DNA of 64,000 nt from an uncultured Mobiluncus sp. (GTDB lineage: Bacteria > Actinomycetota > Actinomycetes > Actinomycetales > Actinomycetaceae), in the NCBI RefSeq assembly GCF_902488535.1, contig NZ_CABTWO010000001.1, positions 1-64,000 of the forward strand. The letters are read 5' to 3'. This document shows, piece by piece, positions 17,335 to 26,383 of this stretch. The notes under the pieces were generated by a model. The model was given only the letters and a program-made list of their open reading frames with translations, searched no databases and had not been told where the DNA came from. Made by a program: the position numbers and the translations under genes. Position 1 is the stretch's first letter. Each line of letters begins with the position of its first letter.

Positions 17335-18809
17335 TTGGGGCAAATACGGTGCTCAACGACCGTTACCGCCTGGTTTCTATCCTGGCGACCGGCGGAATGG
17401 GCGCGATTTGGCGCGGTTGGGACAAACGCAGCCAAAACGTCGTCGCAGTGAAAGTGTTAAAAGAGGAACTCATCGGTCAGGCAACATTCCTGGCCCGTTT
17501 GCGTGCCGAAGCCACCAACGCCGCCCGCCTGCATCATCCTAACCTCGCCGCCGTTTTTGATTGGGGCGAAACAGATGGCCAGGGCTGGATTGTGATGGAG
17601 CTGGTGGAGGGCCGTCCCCTGTCAGACATTCTGGCGGGAGGCCAAGTTCTGACCTGGGAACAGCTCGCCCCGATTCTGATCCAGATCGCGAACGGCCTGC
17701 AGGCTTCCCACGAGGCGCACGTCATACACCGTGATGTAAAGCCCTCGAATATTCTGGTTTCCGACAAGGGCGTGGCGAAACTGACGGACTTCGGGATTTC
17801 GTTGGCTCCGCGCGCCGAGGCCCTGACCGCGGCCGGGATGGTGATGGGTACTGCCCAGTATCTGCCTCCCGAACAAGCCATGGGTGAAACCGCGACCGCC
17901 TTGGGTGATATTTATGCGCTGGGGGTCATCGCCTACGAAGCCTTGGCTGGAAAACGTCCGTTTACGGGCCCGACCCAGGTAGACATCGCGATGTCACACG
18001 TGAAAGACCCGGTCCCGCCCCTTCCGGAAACTGTAAATTCTCAAGTGGCAGCGTTGATTTACCAAATGTTGGAAAAAGACCCGCGGCTGCGTCCCCAATC
18101 AGCGAAACAGCTCGCTGAGGCGATTCAGGCGCTGTGGCACGGCACGGTGCCGCTGTCGTTTACCCCGCGTATGAGTTTTTCACGCAATCTGGCCGACGCT
18201 CCCCCGACCGCTCAGATGCCCGTGGCACCGGTCGAGGACACCCCGAAAGATGTGTCATCGGAATCCCCGTCCGCAAATGCACCCGCCGTATCTGCTTCTC
18301 CAACCCAACCTGCGGCGGCGTCCCCGGTCACTCCCACCAAAGCACCTGCTGCGCCGGTCGACCCGGCACCGCAGCCCCCTCGTGTGGTCTCGGCCAAACC
18401 TGACGCGACGGCTCCCGCAGTTGGCCCGTACCAGACCGATTTGGTCCCGCCTGCCGCTTTTGCCCCGGAGAAGTCCGCCCCGCCCTTGCGACCTAATTTT
18501 CAGCGGGTAAAACCGGCTCAACCTGCCGCTATACCGGTAGGTTCCCAGGCAATCCCTTCCGAGCGTCACGAGGAAATGATGCGTTACCTGGAAGACGAAC
18601 CGCTGCCCCAGCCGGAGTCGGGATCGAAACGAAAACTTGTTGTTGCATTAGTCATCACCGCTGTGGTGTTGATAGCGTTGATTTTTGGGTTGGCAACCAC
18701 CCTGCGTACCGGAGCCTCAACCGGTAACCTTGAATCGGGCTTGACCGTAACGTCGGTTGCAGCCCCAGCCAGCTCGCCAGTAGAGGAGGAAAACCTTGAG
18801 TCAGTCTGA
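17331..18809 (+). CDS. pknA: Eukaryotic-like Ser/Thr protein kinase (PknA)
   Basis: A 492-residue transmembrane kinase. The kinase domain (about 10-265) has the glycine loop around GGMGAIW, Lys41 in VAVKVL, the catalytic loop HRDVKPSN with Asp135, and DFG at 153-155. A proline/alanine-rich segment of roughly 160 residues leads to one membrane span (LVVALVITAVVLIALIFGLA) and a short outer tail with no sensor domain, as in PknA. The start ATG overlaps the pbpA stop; an upstream in-frame extension is rejected because it lies inside pbpA. It overlaps pknB by 14 bases. Confidence 0.92.
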   Translation: MIGANTVLNDRYRLVSILATGGMGAIWRGWDKRSQNVVAVKVLKEELIGQATFLARLRAEATNAARLHHPNLAAVFDWGETDGQGWIVMELVEGRPLSDILAGGQVLTWEQLAPILIQIANGLQASHEAHVIHRDVKPSNILVSDKGVAKLTDFGISLAPRAEALTAAGMVMGTAQYLPPEQAMGETATALGDIYALGVIAYEALAGKRPFTGPTQVDIAMSHVKDPVPPLPETVNSQVAALIYQMLEKDPRLRPQSAKQLAEAIQALWHGTVPLSFTPRMSFSRNLADAPPTAQMPVAPVEDTPKDVSSESPSANAPAVSASPTQPAAASPVTPTKAPAAPVDPAPQPPRVVSAKPDATAPAVGPYQTDLVPPAAFAPEKSAPPLRPNFQRVKPAQPAAIPVGSQAIPSERHEEMMRYLEDEPLPQPESGSKRKLVVALVITAVVLIALIFGLATTLRTGASTGNLESGLTVTSVAAPASSPVEEENLESV

Positions 18810-20646
18810 CCGGATTATCGGCGGGCGCTACGAAATTAGCCAGCTCATCGGACGCGGCGGTATGGCGGAAGTCCATATCGGTACTGACACGCGCCTGAAC
18901 CGGATTGTAGCGATTAAGATTTTGCGTCAGGACTTGGCGCGCGACCCCGTCTTTCAGGCCCGTTTCCGCCGCGAAGCCCAGTCGGCGGCGAACCTGAACC
19001 ATCCCTCTATCGTGGCTGTCTATGACACGGGTGAGGAAACCATCACCGCTTCTGATGGCGCTGAGATAAAGGTGCCCTACATCGTCATGGAGTACGTGGA
19101 AGGCCACACGGTGCGGGAGCTGCTGACGGACGGGAATCCGGTTCCGTTGGAAGAAGCGGTCGAAATCGTTTCCGGAGTCCTGGACGCGTTGGAGTATGCT
19201 CACCATCAAAACTTGGTGCACCGCGACATTAAGCCCGGCAATGTGATGATTACCACGACCGGGAAAATCAAGGTGATGGACTTTGGGATTGCTCGCGCCC
19301 TGTCAGATTCCCAAGCCACGATGACGCAAACCGATGCGGTGGTGGGCACCGCCCAGTATCTTTCCCCCGAACAGGCACGCGGCGAACAGGTTGATGCCCG
19401 TTCTGACCTGTATTCCGCGGGGTGTTTACTGTTCGAGCTGCTGACTGGTCAGCCCCCGTTCAAGGGCGATTCGGCTGTGGCGGTCGCGTTCCAGCACGTT
19501 TCTCAGCTGCCGCCTCTACCTTCCTCGATTGCCCCGGATATTCCGGAATCTCTGGACCGCGTGGTGATGAAAGCGTTGGCGAAAGACCGTGAAGACCGCT
19601 ATCCCGATGCCGCTCATATGCGCGCTGACCTGCAGGCTTCTCTGCGTGGAGGGAACGTGGCGGCTCCCGCCACGTCAACCTGGACAGCTCCTTTGGTCGG
19701 TGATACCACCGGTGCGACCACTGTCTTGCCGCCTGTAAATCAGGGGTACCCCTCTAACTACGGAACCGCTAGGTCTAACGCAATGTCTTCCGCGGGACAG
19801 ACCACCCAGACTTTGGAGGCCACCGATCCGGCCCAGAACCATCGCGGTAAAACCAATAAGAAACCGCTGATTATTGTCATTGTGCTACTGGCGATTTTGG
19901 CGGTTTTAGGCCTCGGATATTGGCTGGTTTTCAGCGGAGACAAGCCAACCGATGAGATGGTAGAGATTCCCTCTCTGGATGGCATGAACCAGGAAGAAGC
20001 CTCCACCGCGATTACCGATGCGGGGCTGGTGTTCCGCCTGGGCCGCGGGGTCAGTTCCGAGGACATTCCGGAGGGTATTTTTGTTAAATCCGATCCGGCG
20101 GTGGGGACGAAGGTTGCCAAAGGGTCCAAGGTGTTTGTCTCGCTTTCTACCGGCCCGGGCGATGCCAGTGTTCCCTCGTTGGCTGGGCTGACTCAGGATC
20201 AGGCTCGGAAGGCTTTGGAGGCGGAAGGCTTAGAGATTGGCAGCATCACGACCTCTGATTCGGGCACGATAGACAAGGATAAAGTCATTAAATCCAACCC
20301 CGCCGAGGGCGAAGCGGTTAAGAAGGGCGACTCGGTCGACCTGGAAGTGGCCTCCGGTAACTTCCGGATTCCCCAAGACCTGGTGGGAGGCACCAAGGAG
20401 GCTTTGCAACAGTTTGTGGACGCCAACCGGGTGCGTTTGACGATCACCGAAAAGGAAGATGCTACAGCTGCTCCGGGCACCGTGTTGTCTTTGGACAAGG
20501 CAGGTCAGTTGGTTGGGCTGGATACGTCTATGACCGCCGTGGTGGCGATTGCCCCGAAAGAACCCACGACTAAGCCAGAAGTTCCGACTGATGCCCCGAC
20601 CGCACCTACGGAGCCTTCACACGCCCCGGAATCGCCCGGCACGTGA
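18796..20646 (+). CDS. pknB: Ser/Thr protein kinase with PASTA repeats (PknB)
   Basis: A 616-residue sensor kinase. The catalytic domain (10-280) has GGMAEVH, Lys41, HRDIKPGN with Asp144 and DFG at 162-164; the activation loop carries several Thr residues before GTAQYLSPEQ. A linker is followed by one span at 357-379 and three extracellular PASTA-like repeats (about 388-453, 457-520, 522-586); the third is divergent. PASTA repeats bind muropeptides or lipid II, linking wall status to phosphorylation. The TTG start at 18796 follows GAGGAGGA. Mycobacterial PknB has four repeats. It closes the operon. Confidence 0.93.
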   Translation: MSQSDRIIGGRYEISQLIGRGGMAEVHIGTDTRLNRIVAIKILRQDLARDPVFQARFRREAQSAANLNHPSIVAVYDTGEETITASDGAEIKVPYIVMEYVEGHTVRELLTDGNPVPLEEAVEIVSGVLDALEYAHHQNLVHRDIKPGNVMITTTGKIKVMDFGIARALSDSQATMTQTDAVVGTAQYLSPEQARGEQVDARSDLYSAGCLLFELLTGQPPFKGDSAVAVAFQHVSQLPPLPSSIAPDIPESLDRVVMKALAKDREDRYPDAAHMRADLQASLRGGNVAAPATSTWTAPLVGDTTGATTVLPPVNQGYPSNYGTARSNAMSSAGQTTQTLEATDPAQNHRGKTNKKPLIIVIVLLAILAVLGLGYWLVFSGDKPTDEMVEIPSLDGMNQEEASTAITDAGLVFRLGRGVSSEDIPEGIFVKSDPAVGTKVAKGSKVFVSLSTGPGDASVPSLAGLTQDQARKALEAEGLEIGSITTSDSGTIDKDKVIKSNPAEGEAVKKGDSVDLEVASGNFRIPQDLVGGTKEALQQFVDANRVRLTITEKEDATAAPGTVLSLDKAGQLVGLDTSMTAVVAIAPKEPTTKPEVPTDAPTAPTEPSHAPESPGT

Positions 20647-20691
20647 GGCGGGTTGCCGCACCCAGGGAGGGCGTGATTTCGCTAGCGTCGA

Positions 20692-21702
20692 TTAGTTGCC
20701 GGGCTGCGGTTGTTCCGCTGGTTCTCCAACCCAGGTTGTTTTGCCGGTTCCGGTAGCGGGGTCCAAGACGGTGCGGCAATAGAACTTATTGCCGTTGGCA
20801 TCAACTATCGTCTGGCCGACCTCGCAGGTCGCACCGCCTTGCTGAGCACGCTGTTCCTGCTCCATCTGCTGCTGTTGACGCAGCATCTGTTCTTCGGATT
20901 CTTTCCGGGCCTTTTCTAAGCGTTTGTCATCTATAGCTTTGGTGACCGCGGTGATGTCCTCATCCAGACGATCCACGGAGGCACGCATCGATTCGTTGAG
21001 ACCATCAACCTTATCGTCCGGCACAGTTGACAGGGAGTTAACCTGGTTCAAAAGGCGTTTCGCGTCCTCAATCTGAGCCGCTAGGGATGCTCTGGGTTCG
21101 GTATTTGCTTCTATGTCCGCGGCGGTTTGCGCCAATTTTTCCGCCTGAGCAATCTTATCTGTCAAGGCTTTCTGGGCTACCGTCAAACTGTTGAGATTCT
21201 CAGCTTCTTGAATTTGTCGCAGCGCCGCCTCTAGCTCAGTTTGCTGCTTTTTCAATGCTTCGGCCTGAGCCATCATGGTGGTGGTCTTCTTGGCGACGTC
21301 CTTACCGGTACATTCCAGCGGTTTCACTTCTTTACTGGCTTGCCGAACTTTCCCCTGAATGTCATCAAGCATCGCGGGGTCTTTGACTTGAGAGGAATCA
21401 ACCGCGGCCAAAGTATTTTCCGCGTCGGACACTACCTGCTGCAGCGAAGTGTACTGTTTGGTTAAATCCTGGCTGGCTTTCGCGCAAGCCGAACGCGCTC
21501 CTTGGGAATCACCACCCAGCACCCACATCACGACCAAGCCGATAACGAGCGCCACCAAAATAACAGCCGTCACGATGATAGTGATGGTCCAGCGGCGGCG
21601 GGCTTTGGCGATTTGTTCCGCAGGCAGATTCTGAGGATTGGGGCGCTCCCGGTTGGGGGCATGGCCCTGCTGCGTAACGGGTTTTTGCGTATTACCCACC
21701 AT
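20692..21702 (-). CDS. Membrane-anchored coiled-coil protein of unknown function
   Basis: A 336-residue protein I do not recognise. A polar N terminus of about 38 residues and a basic RRR precede a single span (about 39-63), so the rest is probably outside the cell. Residues 75-280 are rich in Ala, Gln, Lys and Glu with heptad-like spacing and should be largely coiled coil. The last 60 residues hold a small motif with two cysteines (CEVGQ and FYCRTV) and a GTGKTTW turn that is not a Walker motif in context. The ATG at 21702 follows AGAGGTG; a GTG three bases earlier is possible. It diverges from the LRV protein and converges on pknB. A wall-associated role is only a guess. Confidence 0.75.
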   Translation of the reverse strand: MVGNTQKPVTQQGHAPNRERPNPQNLPAEQIAKARRRWTITIIVTAVILVALVIGLVVMWVLGGDSQGARSACAKASQDLTKQYTSLQQVVSDAENTLAAVDSSQVKDPAMLDDIQGKVRQASKEVKPLECTGKDVAKKTTTMMAQAEALKKQQTELEAALRQIQEAENLNSLTVAQKALTDKIAQAEKLAQTAADIEANTEPRASLAAQIEDAKRLLNQVNSLSTVPDDKVDGLNESMRASVDRLDEDITAVTKAIDDKRLEKARKESEEQMLRQQQQMEQEQRAQQGGATCEVGQTIVDANGNKFYCRTVLDPATGTGKTTWVGEPAEQPQPGN

Positions 21703-21930
21703 CACTCACCTCTCGCCGCCAAAACTAGCTAACCCAAGTCTAACCCGGTAATAGTCCGGAATAATATCCCGGCCCCGGAATCAGGCTCTAACGCAAAATT
21801 ATCCTGTTACTCAGGACGGAAAAACCCGGCACATGTCCGTAAAGTCGGGCGTTGCCAGTGTTCCGGGAGGGCTTTCCTGCCTTCGGGTGCAGGATTCACA
21901 CCCTTTGCATGGACAAACCTTATGATTACC

Positions 21931-21959
21931 TTGGAAAACGCTAGGAATATAGATATAAT
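21931..21959 (+). promoter_or_regulatory. Near-consensus promoter of the LRV-domain gene
   Basis: TTGGAA (21931-21936), a 17-base spacer and a perfect TATAAT (21954-21959). Transcription would begin near 21965-21966, where an in-frame GTG lies. The gap 21706-21930 holds no gene that I can support. Confidence 0.7.
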
Positions 21960-22000
21960 GAGAGGTGATTTCCATTTCAGAGATCAAGGCCGGTGCACTC

Positions 22001-23371
22001 ATGGAAGAATTATCTAAGGAACAACTTGAAGCTATCAATCCAGATACCCCTCTGGCTCGTCTGCAGACTATCGCGCAAGATGCTCCCGAGCTGGGTCCCC
22101 TGCTGGCTTTGAACCCATCAACCTATCCCGACCTGTTGGATTGGTTAGGTGAACTGCAAGATACACAGATTAATGCGGCCTTAGCGAAACGCGCCAAACT
22201 GGTGCAGCGAGGCGAACTGGAAAACTATGTGACGGAGTACATGGCCTCAGCCAAGCCCGTCTCAAAACCGCCAGTCCACCCAGAGCCCCAAGTACCTCAA
22301 CCGAGTAAACCGGCGACAGCCCCAGAACCCCAAGTACCTCAACCGAGTAAACCGGCGACAGCCCCGCAGCCCAATACTTCCCAGCCGAAGGAACCGCCAG
22401 CTTCTGAGGAACCTCAGCCCTCCGAAAAGCCAGCTGCGCCCGTCGTTAAAAACCCTCAGCCTACTGCTAATGAGCTGGAGTTATATCAGGACGGTTCAAC
22501 TTCAGCCGCCACGGCCGCGACCGAAATGGCGGCGATAAACCGGGCACGAACCGCCACTCCTCGAGATTACCTGGCCAGCTACCCCGCAGCTCCGGCTCTC
22601 TCTACTACCGAAAAGATTGGTGCCCGGCTTCCCAGTTCTGCGGGAACCGCCAGACGCCGGTTCAACCGGTTTTGGCTGTGGATCATTTTCGGGTTATTGA
22701 TTTGGCTGGTCGTGATTATGCTGGTTGTCTGGGGGCTCACCAGCCAAGCTGAAAAACCAGTTTCACTCAGTGCCAACGCGGCCGAACCCACCCCGAGTGT
22801 CAACGCCACTCCCCAAGAGCTGGTACAAACTAGCTTGCCGGAAGGTTACACCGGCCCCACCAAGATTATTGAGGTTCCGGGACCCCACCCCGGCCAGACC
22901 ATAAAACAGGTTGTCCCTGATGACAGCGCGAGCGCCAGCGCCTCGCCTACGCCCACACCCACGAATCCGTTGGCTCCCCCCGCAAATGCCAAGAAACTCA
23001 ACAGTTTTACCACTGCTGATGGCAATGTTCGCTGCATTTTCGGCAAGTCACAAGTACAGTGTTTCGCTAACTCCACGGATCCTTACTATTGTTCTGCGCA
23101 AGCCCCGAATTCGGGATACAGCGATGCGCTTTACGCCTCGCACAGCCGCAACCACGAGTATGCGTGTATCGAACCTATCGACACCGCCACGGAAGGGACT
23201 TTGGCTGCCAACGAAACGGTGACCAACGGGATTTTTGCCTGCCACGCCAGTAATTCCGGCAACCGCGTGGTGTGCTGGAACACCACCGCAGGCGACGGCA
23301 TCGTGGTGGGCAGCGACTTGGCGGCACGCTTCGGAAAAGGCAAGTACATTCCTCCGCAGTGGGATAAGTAA
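22001..23371 (+). CDS. Membrane protein with leucine-rich-repeat-variant (LRV) domain
   Basis: A 456-residue single-span protein. The N terminus (about 1-75) reads as the LRV-type domain seen in actinobacteria, with PDTPLARLQTIAQDAPEL and NPSTYPDLLDWL. A long Pro/Gln/Lys linker follows, including two adjacent 14-residue copies of PEPQVPQPSKPATA. One span (about 223-245) is followed by a Ser/Thr/Pro region and a C-terminal extracellular domain with at least six cysteines (CIF, QCF, YYC, ACI, ACH, VCW), likely disulfide bonded. The ATG at 22001 gives the usual LRV start; a leaderless GTG at 21965 would add 12 residues. Function unknown. Confidence 0.8.
   Translation: MEELSKEQLEAINPDTPLARLQTIAQDAPELGPLLALNPSTYPDLLDWLGELQDTQINAALAKRAKLVQRGELENYVTEYMASAKPVSKPPVHPEPQVPQPSKPATAPEPQVPQPSKPATAPQPNTSQPKEPPASEEPQPSEKPAAPVVKNPQPTANELELYQDGSTSAATAATEMAAINRARTATPRDYLASYPAAPALSTTEKIGARLPSSAGTARRRFNRFWLWIIFGLLIWLVVIMLVVWGLTSQAEKPVSLSANAAEPTPSVNATPQELVQTSLPEGYTGPTKIIEVPGPHPGQTIKQVVPDDSASASASPTPTPTNPLAPPANAKKLNSFTTADGNVRCIFGKSQVQCFANSTDPYYCSAQAPNSGYSDALYASHSRNHEYACIEPIDTATEGTLAANETVTNGIFACHASNSGNRVVCWNTTAGDGIVVGSDLAARFGKGKYIPPQWDK
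22281..22364 (+). repeat. In-gene 42-bp tandem duplication
   Basis: Two nearly identical 42-base units start at 22281 and 22323 and encode two copies of PEPQVPQPSKPATA in the linker of the LRV protein. The length is a multiple of three, so copy-number change would keep the frame. Confidence 0.85.
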
Positions 23372-23424
23372 GCAGCGTCTTGCTGATTGCCGTCCCTAGG
23401 TTTGTAGGCCGCGAAATATGCTTT

Positions 23425-23445
23425 ACCCCCGGCGGAACCGGGGGT
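23425..23445. terminator. GC-rich hairpin between convergent genes
   Basis: ACCCCCGG and CCGGGGGT pair around the loop CGGAA, 54 bp after the LRV gene and 21 bp after the thioredoxin gene on the other strand. No T run flanks it on either strand, so it may terminate only weakly. Confidence 0.45.
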
Positions 23446-23466
23446 GACGTGCAGGTTTTAGCGGGG

Positions 23467-23826
23467 TTATTGTACTGCCCCGTGTCCGGCTGCGACCTGA
23501 GCCATATCTAAGTTCCGAACCTGGTGAAGCAGTTCGTCCAGCTGAGTGCCTTGGAGCAAACCGGCCTCACGGAACACCAGAACTGACTGGCGGAAAATCA
23601 TCAGCGTCGGGATGGAGACAATGCCCGCCGCACTCACCAACGGTTTTTGTTCCTCGGTGTTGACGGTGCCAAAGAAAACGTCCTGGTTACGCAAGGAAGC
23701 CTGTTCAAAAACCGGAGTAAATAGGCGGCATGGACTGCACCACGGAGCCCAGAATTCGAGCACCACAATATCGTTCTCACTCATGGCCTGAGCCATGTTC
23801 TCTTGAGTGACAATATTTACTGCCAT
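23467..23826 (-). CDS. Thioredoxin-like protein with WCSPC active site
   Basis: A 119-residue cytosolic thioredoxin fold. The redox motif is FWAPWCSPC with Cys30 and Cys33; the cis-proline is in SIPTL. The central residue pair is Ser-Pro rather than the Gly-Pro of classical TrxA, which should shift its redox potential somewhat. The C terminus extends about 10 residues past the usual end. AAGGAG lies upstream of the ATG. It follows asd on the same strand across an 82-bp gap and could have its own promoter there. Disulfide reduction in the cytosol is the expected role. Confidence 0.88.
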   Translation of the reverse strand: MAVNIVTQENMAQAMSENDIVVLEFWAPWCSPCRLFTPVFEQASLRNQDVFFGTVNTEEQKPLVSAAGIVSIPTLMIFRQSVLVFREAGLLQGTQLDELLHQVRNLDMAQVAAGHGAVQ

Positions 23827-23908
23827 GAGTCGGTGCTCCTTCCTGCAATGAGTTTAGCACAGAGAGATAGGACTCTAAGTTTATTGTCTTCAAATATTTA
23901 ACTTTATT

Positions 23909-24958
23909 CTAGAGGTCAGCGGCGACCAGTTCAGCCAGCTGCACCGCGTTGAGCGCCGCCCCTTTGCGTAGGTTATCGCCGCAGACCACCATGATTAAGC
24001 CCCGGTTATCCGCCACCGCCTGGTCTTGACGGATACGGCCTACCAAGGAGGGATCAATCCCGGCAGCATCGAGCGGGGTCGGCACGTCTTGCAGCACCAC
24101 TCCAGGGGCGCCGTCTAATGCCTGTTTGGCCTGTTCAACAGTGATGGGGCGGGCGAACTCGGCGTGAATGGTGAGGGTGTGGGAGGTCAGCACCGGAACC
24201 CGCACACAAGTGCCAGACACCCGCAAGTCAGGTATGCCCAGGATACGACGTGATTCGTTGCGCAGCTTTTGTTCCTCATCGGTTTCCAGACTGCCGTCGT
24301 CTACGTATTTACCAGCCATAGGCACCACGTTAAAGCCGATGGGAGCCACGTAGGTTTCCGGGGACGGCCAGGCAATAGCTTTGCCGTCGAGAACGAGTTT
24401 GTCCAGGTTGGAGACGTCCCCCACGGCTTTTACCATGCGTTCCAGTTCGCGCACGCCTTTCAGTCCCGATCCGGACACCGCCTGATAGCTCGAAATTGTC
24501 AACCGGGTCAACCCCGCCAGGTTGTGCAGTACTTTCAAAGGCGGCATGGCCGCCATGGTGGTGCAGTTCGGGTTGGCGATAATGCCTTTCGGTCGGTTTT
24601 TCAAGTCTTGGGGGTTGACTTCACTGACAACTAAGGGGCATTCCGAGTCTTTGCGCCAGGCGCTGGAATTGTCAACCACGACAGCTCCTGCCTGAACAAA
24701 TTTCGGAGCAAATTCGCGCGAGGCGGCGGCACCGGCACTAAAGATAGCGAGATCCACCCCGGAAAAGTCCGCTGTCGCGGTGTCCTCCACCACGACCTTC
24801 TGACCCCGAAAGTCAACCACAGTACCCGCCGATCGGGCTGAGGAAAAGAAACGAAAACGGGAGGCGGGGAAGTTTCGTTCCGTGAGTAAAGTCCGCATGA
24901 CCCGACCCACCTGGCCGGTGGCGCCCACCACGGCTACGCAAAGATTATCCTGGCTCAT
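23909..24958 (-). CDS. asd: Aspartate-semialdehyde dehydrogenase
   Basis: A 349-residue NADPH enzyme that reduces aspartyl phosphate to aspartate semialdehyde, the branch point to lysine/diaminopimelate, threonine and methionine. Visible are the NADP loop GATGQVGRVM, the nucleophile Cys132 in NPNCTT, the SYQAVSGSG segment and the VLTSHTLTIHAEF region carrying the acid-base histidine. Its ATG overlaps the lysC stop by four bases, so the two are translationally coupled, as is usual in actinobacteria. It feeds the meso-diaminopimelate or lysine used in the wall. Confidence 0.95.
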   Translation of the reverse strand: MSQDNLCVAVVGATGQVGRVMRTLLTERNFPASRFRFFSSARSAGTVVDFRGQKVVVEDTATADFSGVDLAIFSAGAAASREFAPKFVQAGAVVVDNSSAWRKDSECPLVVSEVNPQDLKNRPKGIIANPNCTTMAAMPPLKVLHNLAGLTRLTISSYQAVSGSGLKGVRELERMVKAVGDVSNLDKLVLDGKAIAWPSPETYVAPIGFNVVPMAGKYVDDGSLETDEEQKLRNESRRILGIPDLRVSGTCVRVPVLTSHTLTIHAEFARPITVEQAKQALDGAPGVVLQDVPTPLDAAGIDPSLVGRIRQDQAVADNRGLIMVVCGDNLRKGAALNAVQLAELVAADL

Positions 24959-26289
24959 CGTCCCGTACCTCCATAAACTACGGCTTCAACCTGTTCAGCA
25001 TCGAGGTCGAACGCGCTGTGAACCACACGCACGGCTTCGTCCAGCTGATCCTCGCTGACCAGGACGCTCAAGCGGATTTCCGAAGTGGAAATCATGTCAA
25101 TGTTGATTCCCGCCTTGGAAAGAGTTCCAAAAAGTTTTGCAGAAACACCCGGATTGGTTCGCATTCCGGCGCCCACGAGCGACAACTTTCCAACGTTGCC
25201 GGTGTGGACGACCTTTAGAAAACCTCCTTCCGCCTTCGCACCTTCTAGCGCCTTTACTGTGTCCGCAGCATCGGCGTGGGGCAGAGTGATTGTCAAGTCG
25301 GTAGCGCCTGGCTGCACCGTCGACACGTTTTGCACAATCATGTCGATGTTGGCGCCGGCTTGGGCAATAATCTCAAAAATGTGGGCGGCTCGACCCGGTT
25401 CGTCGGGCACTCCCACCAAAGTAATCTTGTCCTCGCTGCGGTCATGCGCGAGGCCGGAAATAATCGGTTCCTCCACGGGGGTCTCCTTCATGAGCTGGGC
25501 TTCAGGGTCAAATGTCAAAGCACTGTCGGGCACCAATCCCTTTAGCTCGGGATGAGCCGGGCCATCGGAAATCCAGGTGCCTAATTTGTCCGAAAAGGAA
25601 GAACGCACGTGGAGGGGCACGTGGTAGCGCCGCGCAAACTCGACAGCCCGAAGATGCAGGATTTTTGCGCCGTGGGCAGCCATTTCCAAGGTTTCTTCAA
25701 AAGTTGTGGACGAAATTTGTTTTGCCTTAGAGACGATACGTGGGTCTGCCGTGAACATACCGTCCACATCGGTATAGATTTCACACACATCAGCGTGAAG
25801 GGAAGCCGCTAACGCCACCGCGGTGGTGTCTGAACCGCCACGGCCCAGTGTAGTCACGTCTTTACGTTCGTTCACGCCCTGGAATCCCGCCACAATCGCG
25901 ATGTTGCCATCATGAATAGAGCGGGCTACCCGTTCCGGAACAATCGAAACGATATGTGCCTTGCCATAGTGATTGTCGGTCAGTACCCCGGCTTGCTGGC
26001 CTGTATAGGATATGGCGGTTTCACCGAGTTCGTTCACGGCCATCGCCAACAGGGACATCGAAATCCGTTCCCCGGCAGACAGCAGCATATCCATTTCCCG
26101 CTGGGGGGCTTTCTGCGTGACGGAACCGGCCAAATCCAGCAGGTCGTCGGTGGTGTCTCCCATCGCGGAAACCACTACGACAACTTTGTGACCTGCTCGT
26201 TTGGTGGCAACAATACGCTTAGCGACACGCTTCATGGCCGCTGCGTCCGATACAGACGAGCCGCCGTACTTTTGCACAACCAGCGCCAT
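24955..26289 (-). CDS. lysC: Aspartate kinase (alpha subunit, with internal beta start)
   Basis: A 444-residue cytosolic kinase that phosphorylates aspartate. The N-terminal domain has QKYGGSSV, the ATP/aspartate motifs GERISMSLLA and TLGRGGSDTTA, and YTDVDG; two ACT domains (about 280-350 and 360-440) with NIDMIVQNVS and STSEIRLSV bind lysine/threonine effectors. The ATG at 26289 follows GGGAGG; an upstream in-frame start is less likely. An internal GTG with strong Shine-Dalgarno (25474-25488) would make a separate beta subunit. It is the first gene of lysC-asd. Confidence 0.95.
   Translation of the reverse strand: MALVVQKYGGSSVSDAAAMKRVAKRIVATKRAGHKVVVVVSAMGDTTDDLLDLAGSVTQKAPQREMDMLLSAGERISMSLLAMAVNELGETAISYTGQQAGVLTDNHYGKAHIVSIVPERVARSIHDGNIAIVAGFQGVNERKDVTTLGRGGSDTTAVALAASLHADVCEIYTDVDGMFTADPRIVSKAKQISSTTFEETLEMAAHGAKILHLRAVEFARRYHVPLHVRSSFSDKLGTWISDGPAHPELKGLVPDSALTFDPEAQLMKETPVEEPIISGLAHDRSEDKITLVGVPDEPGRAAHIFEIIAQAGANIDMIVQNVSTVQPGATDLTITLPHADAADTVKALEGAKAEGGFLKVVHTGNVGKLSLVGAGMRTNPGVSAKLFGTLSKAGINIDMISTSEIRLSVLVSEDQLDEAVRVVHSAFDLDAEQVEAVVYGGTGR
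25474..25488 (-). promoter_or_regulatory. Internal Shine-Dalgarno and GTG start for the LysC beta subunit
   Basis: On the minus strand AAGGAG (25488-25483) is followed by 6 bases and an in-frame GTG (25476-25474) at codon 272. Translation from here gives a 173-residue product with only the two ACT domains, beginning VEEPIISG. In Corynebacterium glutamicum the beta subunit begins at the equivalent place, which supports an alpha2-beta2 enzyme here. Confidence 0.75.
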
Positions 26290-26353
26290 GAAAACCTCCC
26301 TTAAGCCGACACGCGGCAGTGAGGGCCGCGGCACCTTTACTGCTGACGTCTTG

Positions 26354-26383
26354 ATTATAGCTATTATGCCCGAAACTCGTGAA
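26354..26383 (-). promoter_or_regulatory. Candidate lysC-asd promoter
   Basis: On the minus strand TTCACG (26383-26378), an 18-base spacer and a perfect TATAAT (26359-26354). The start of transcription would fall near 26347, leaving a leader of about 58 bases with a GC-rich hairpin-forming tract before the Shine-Dalgarno. Confidence 0.55.

Noticed and set aside
21811..22038. 75-codon minus-strand frame with a cysteine cluster (CPCKGCESC)
   Set aside because: It crosses the promoter and start of the LRV gene, lacks a Shine-Dalgarno sequence and has no partner; the cysteine cluster is likely chance.
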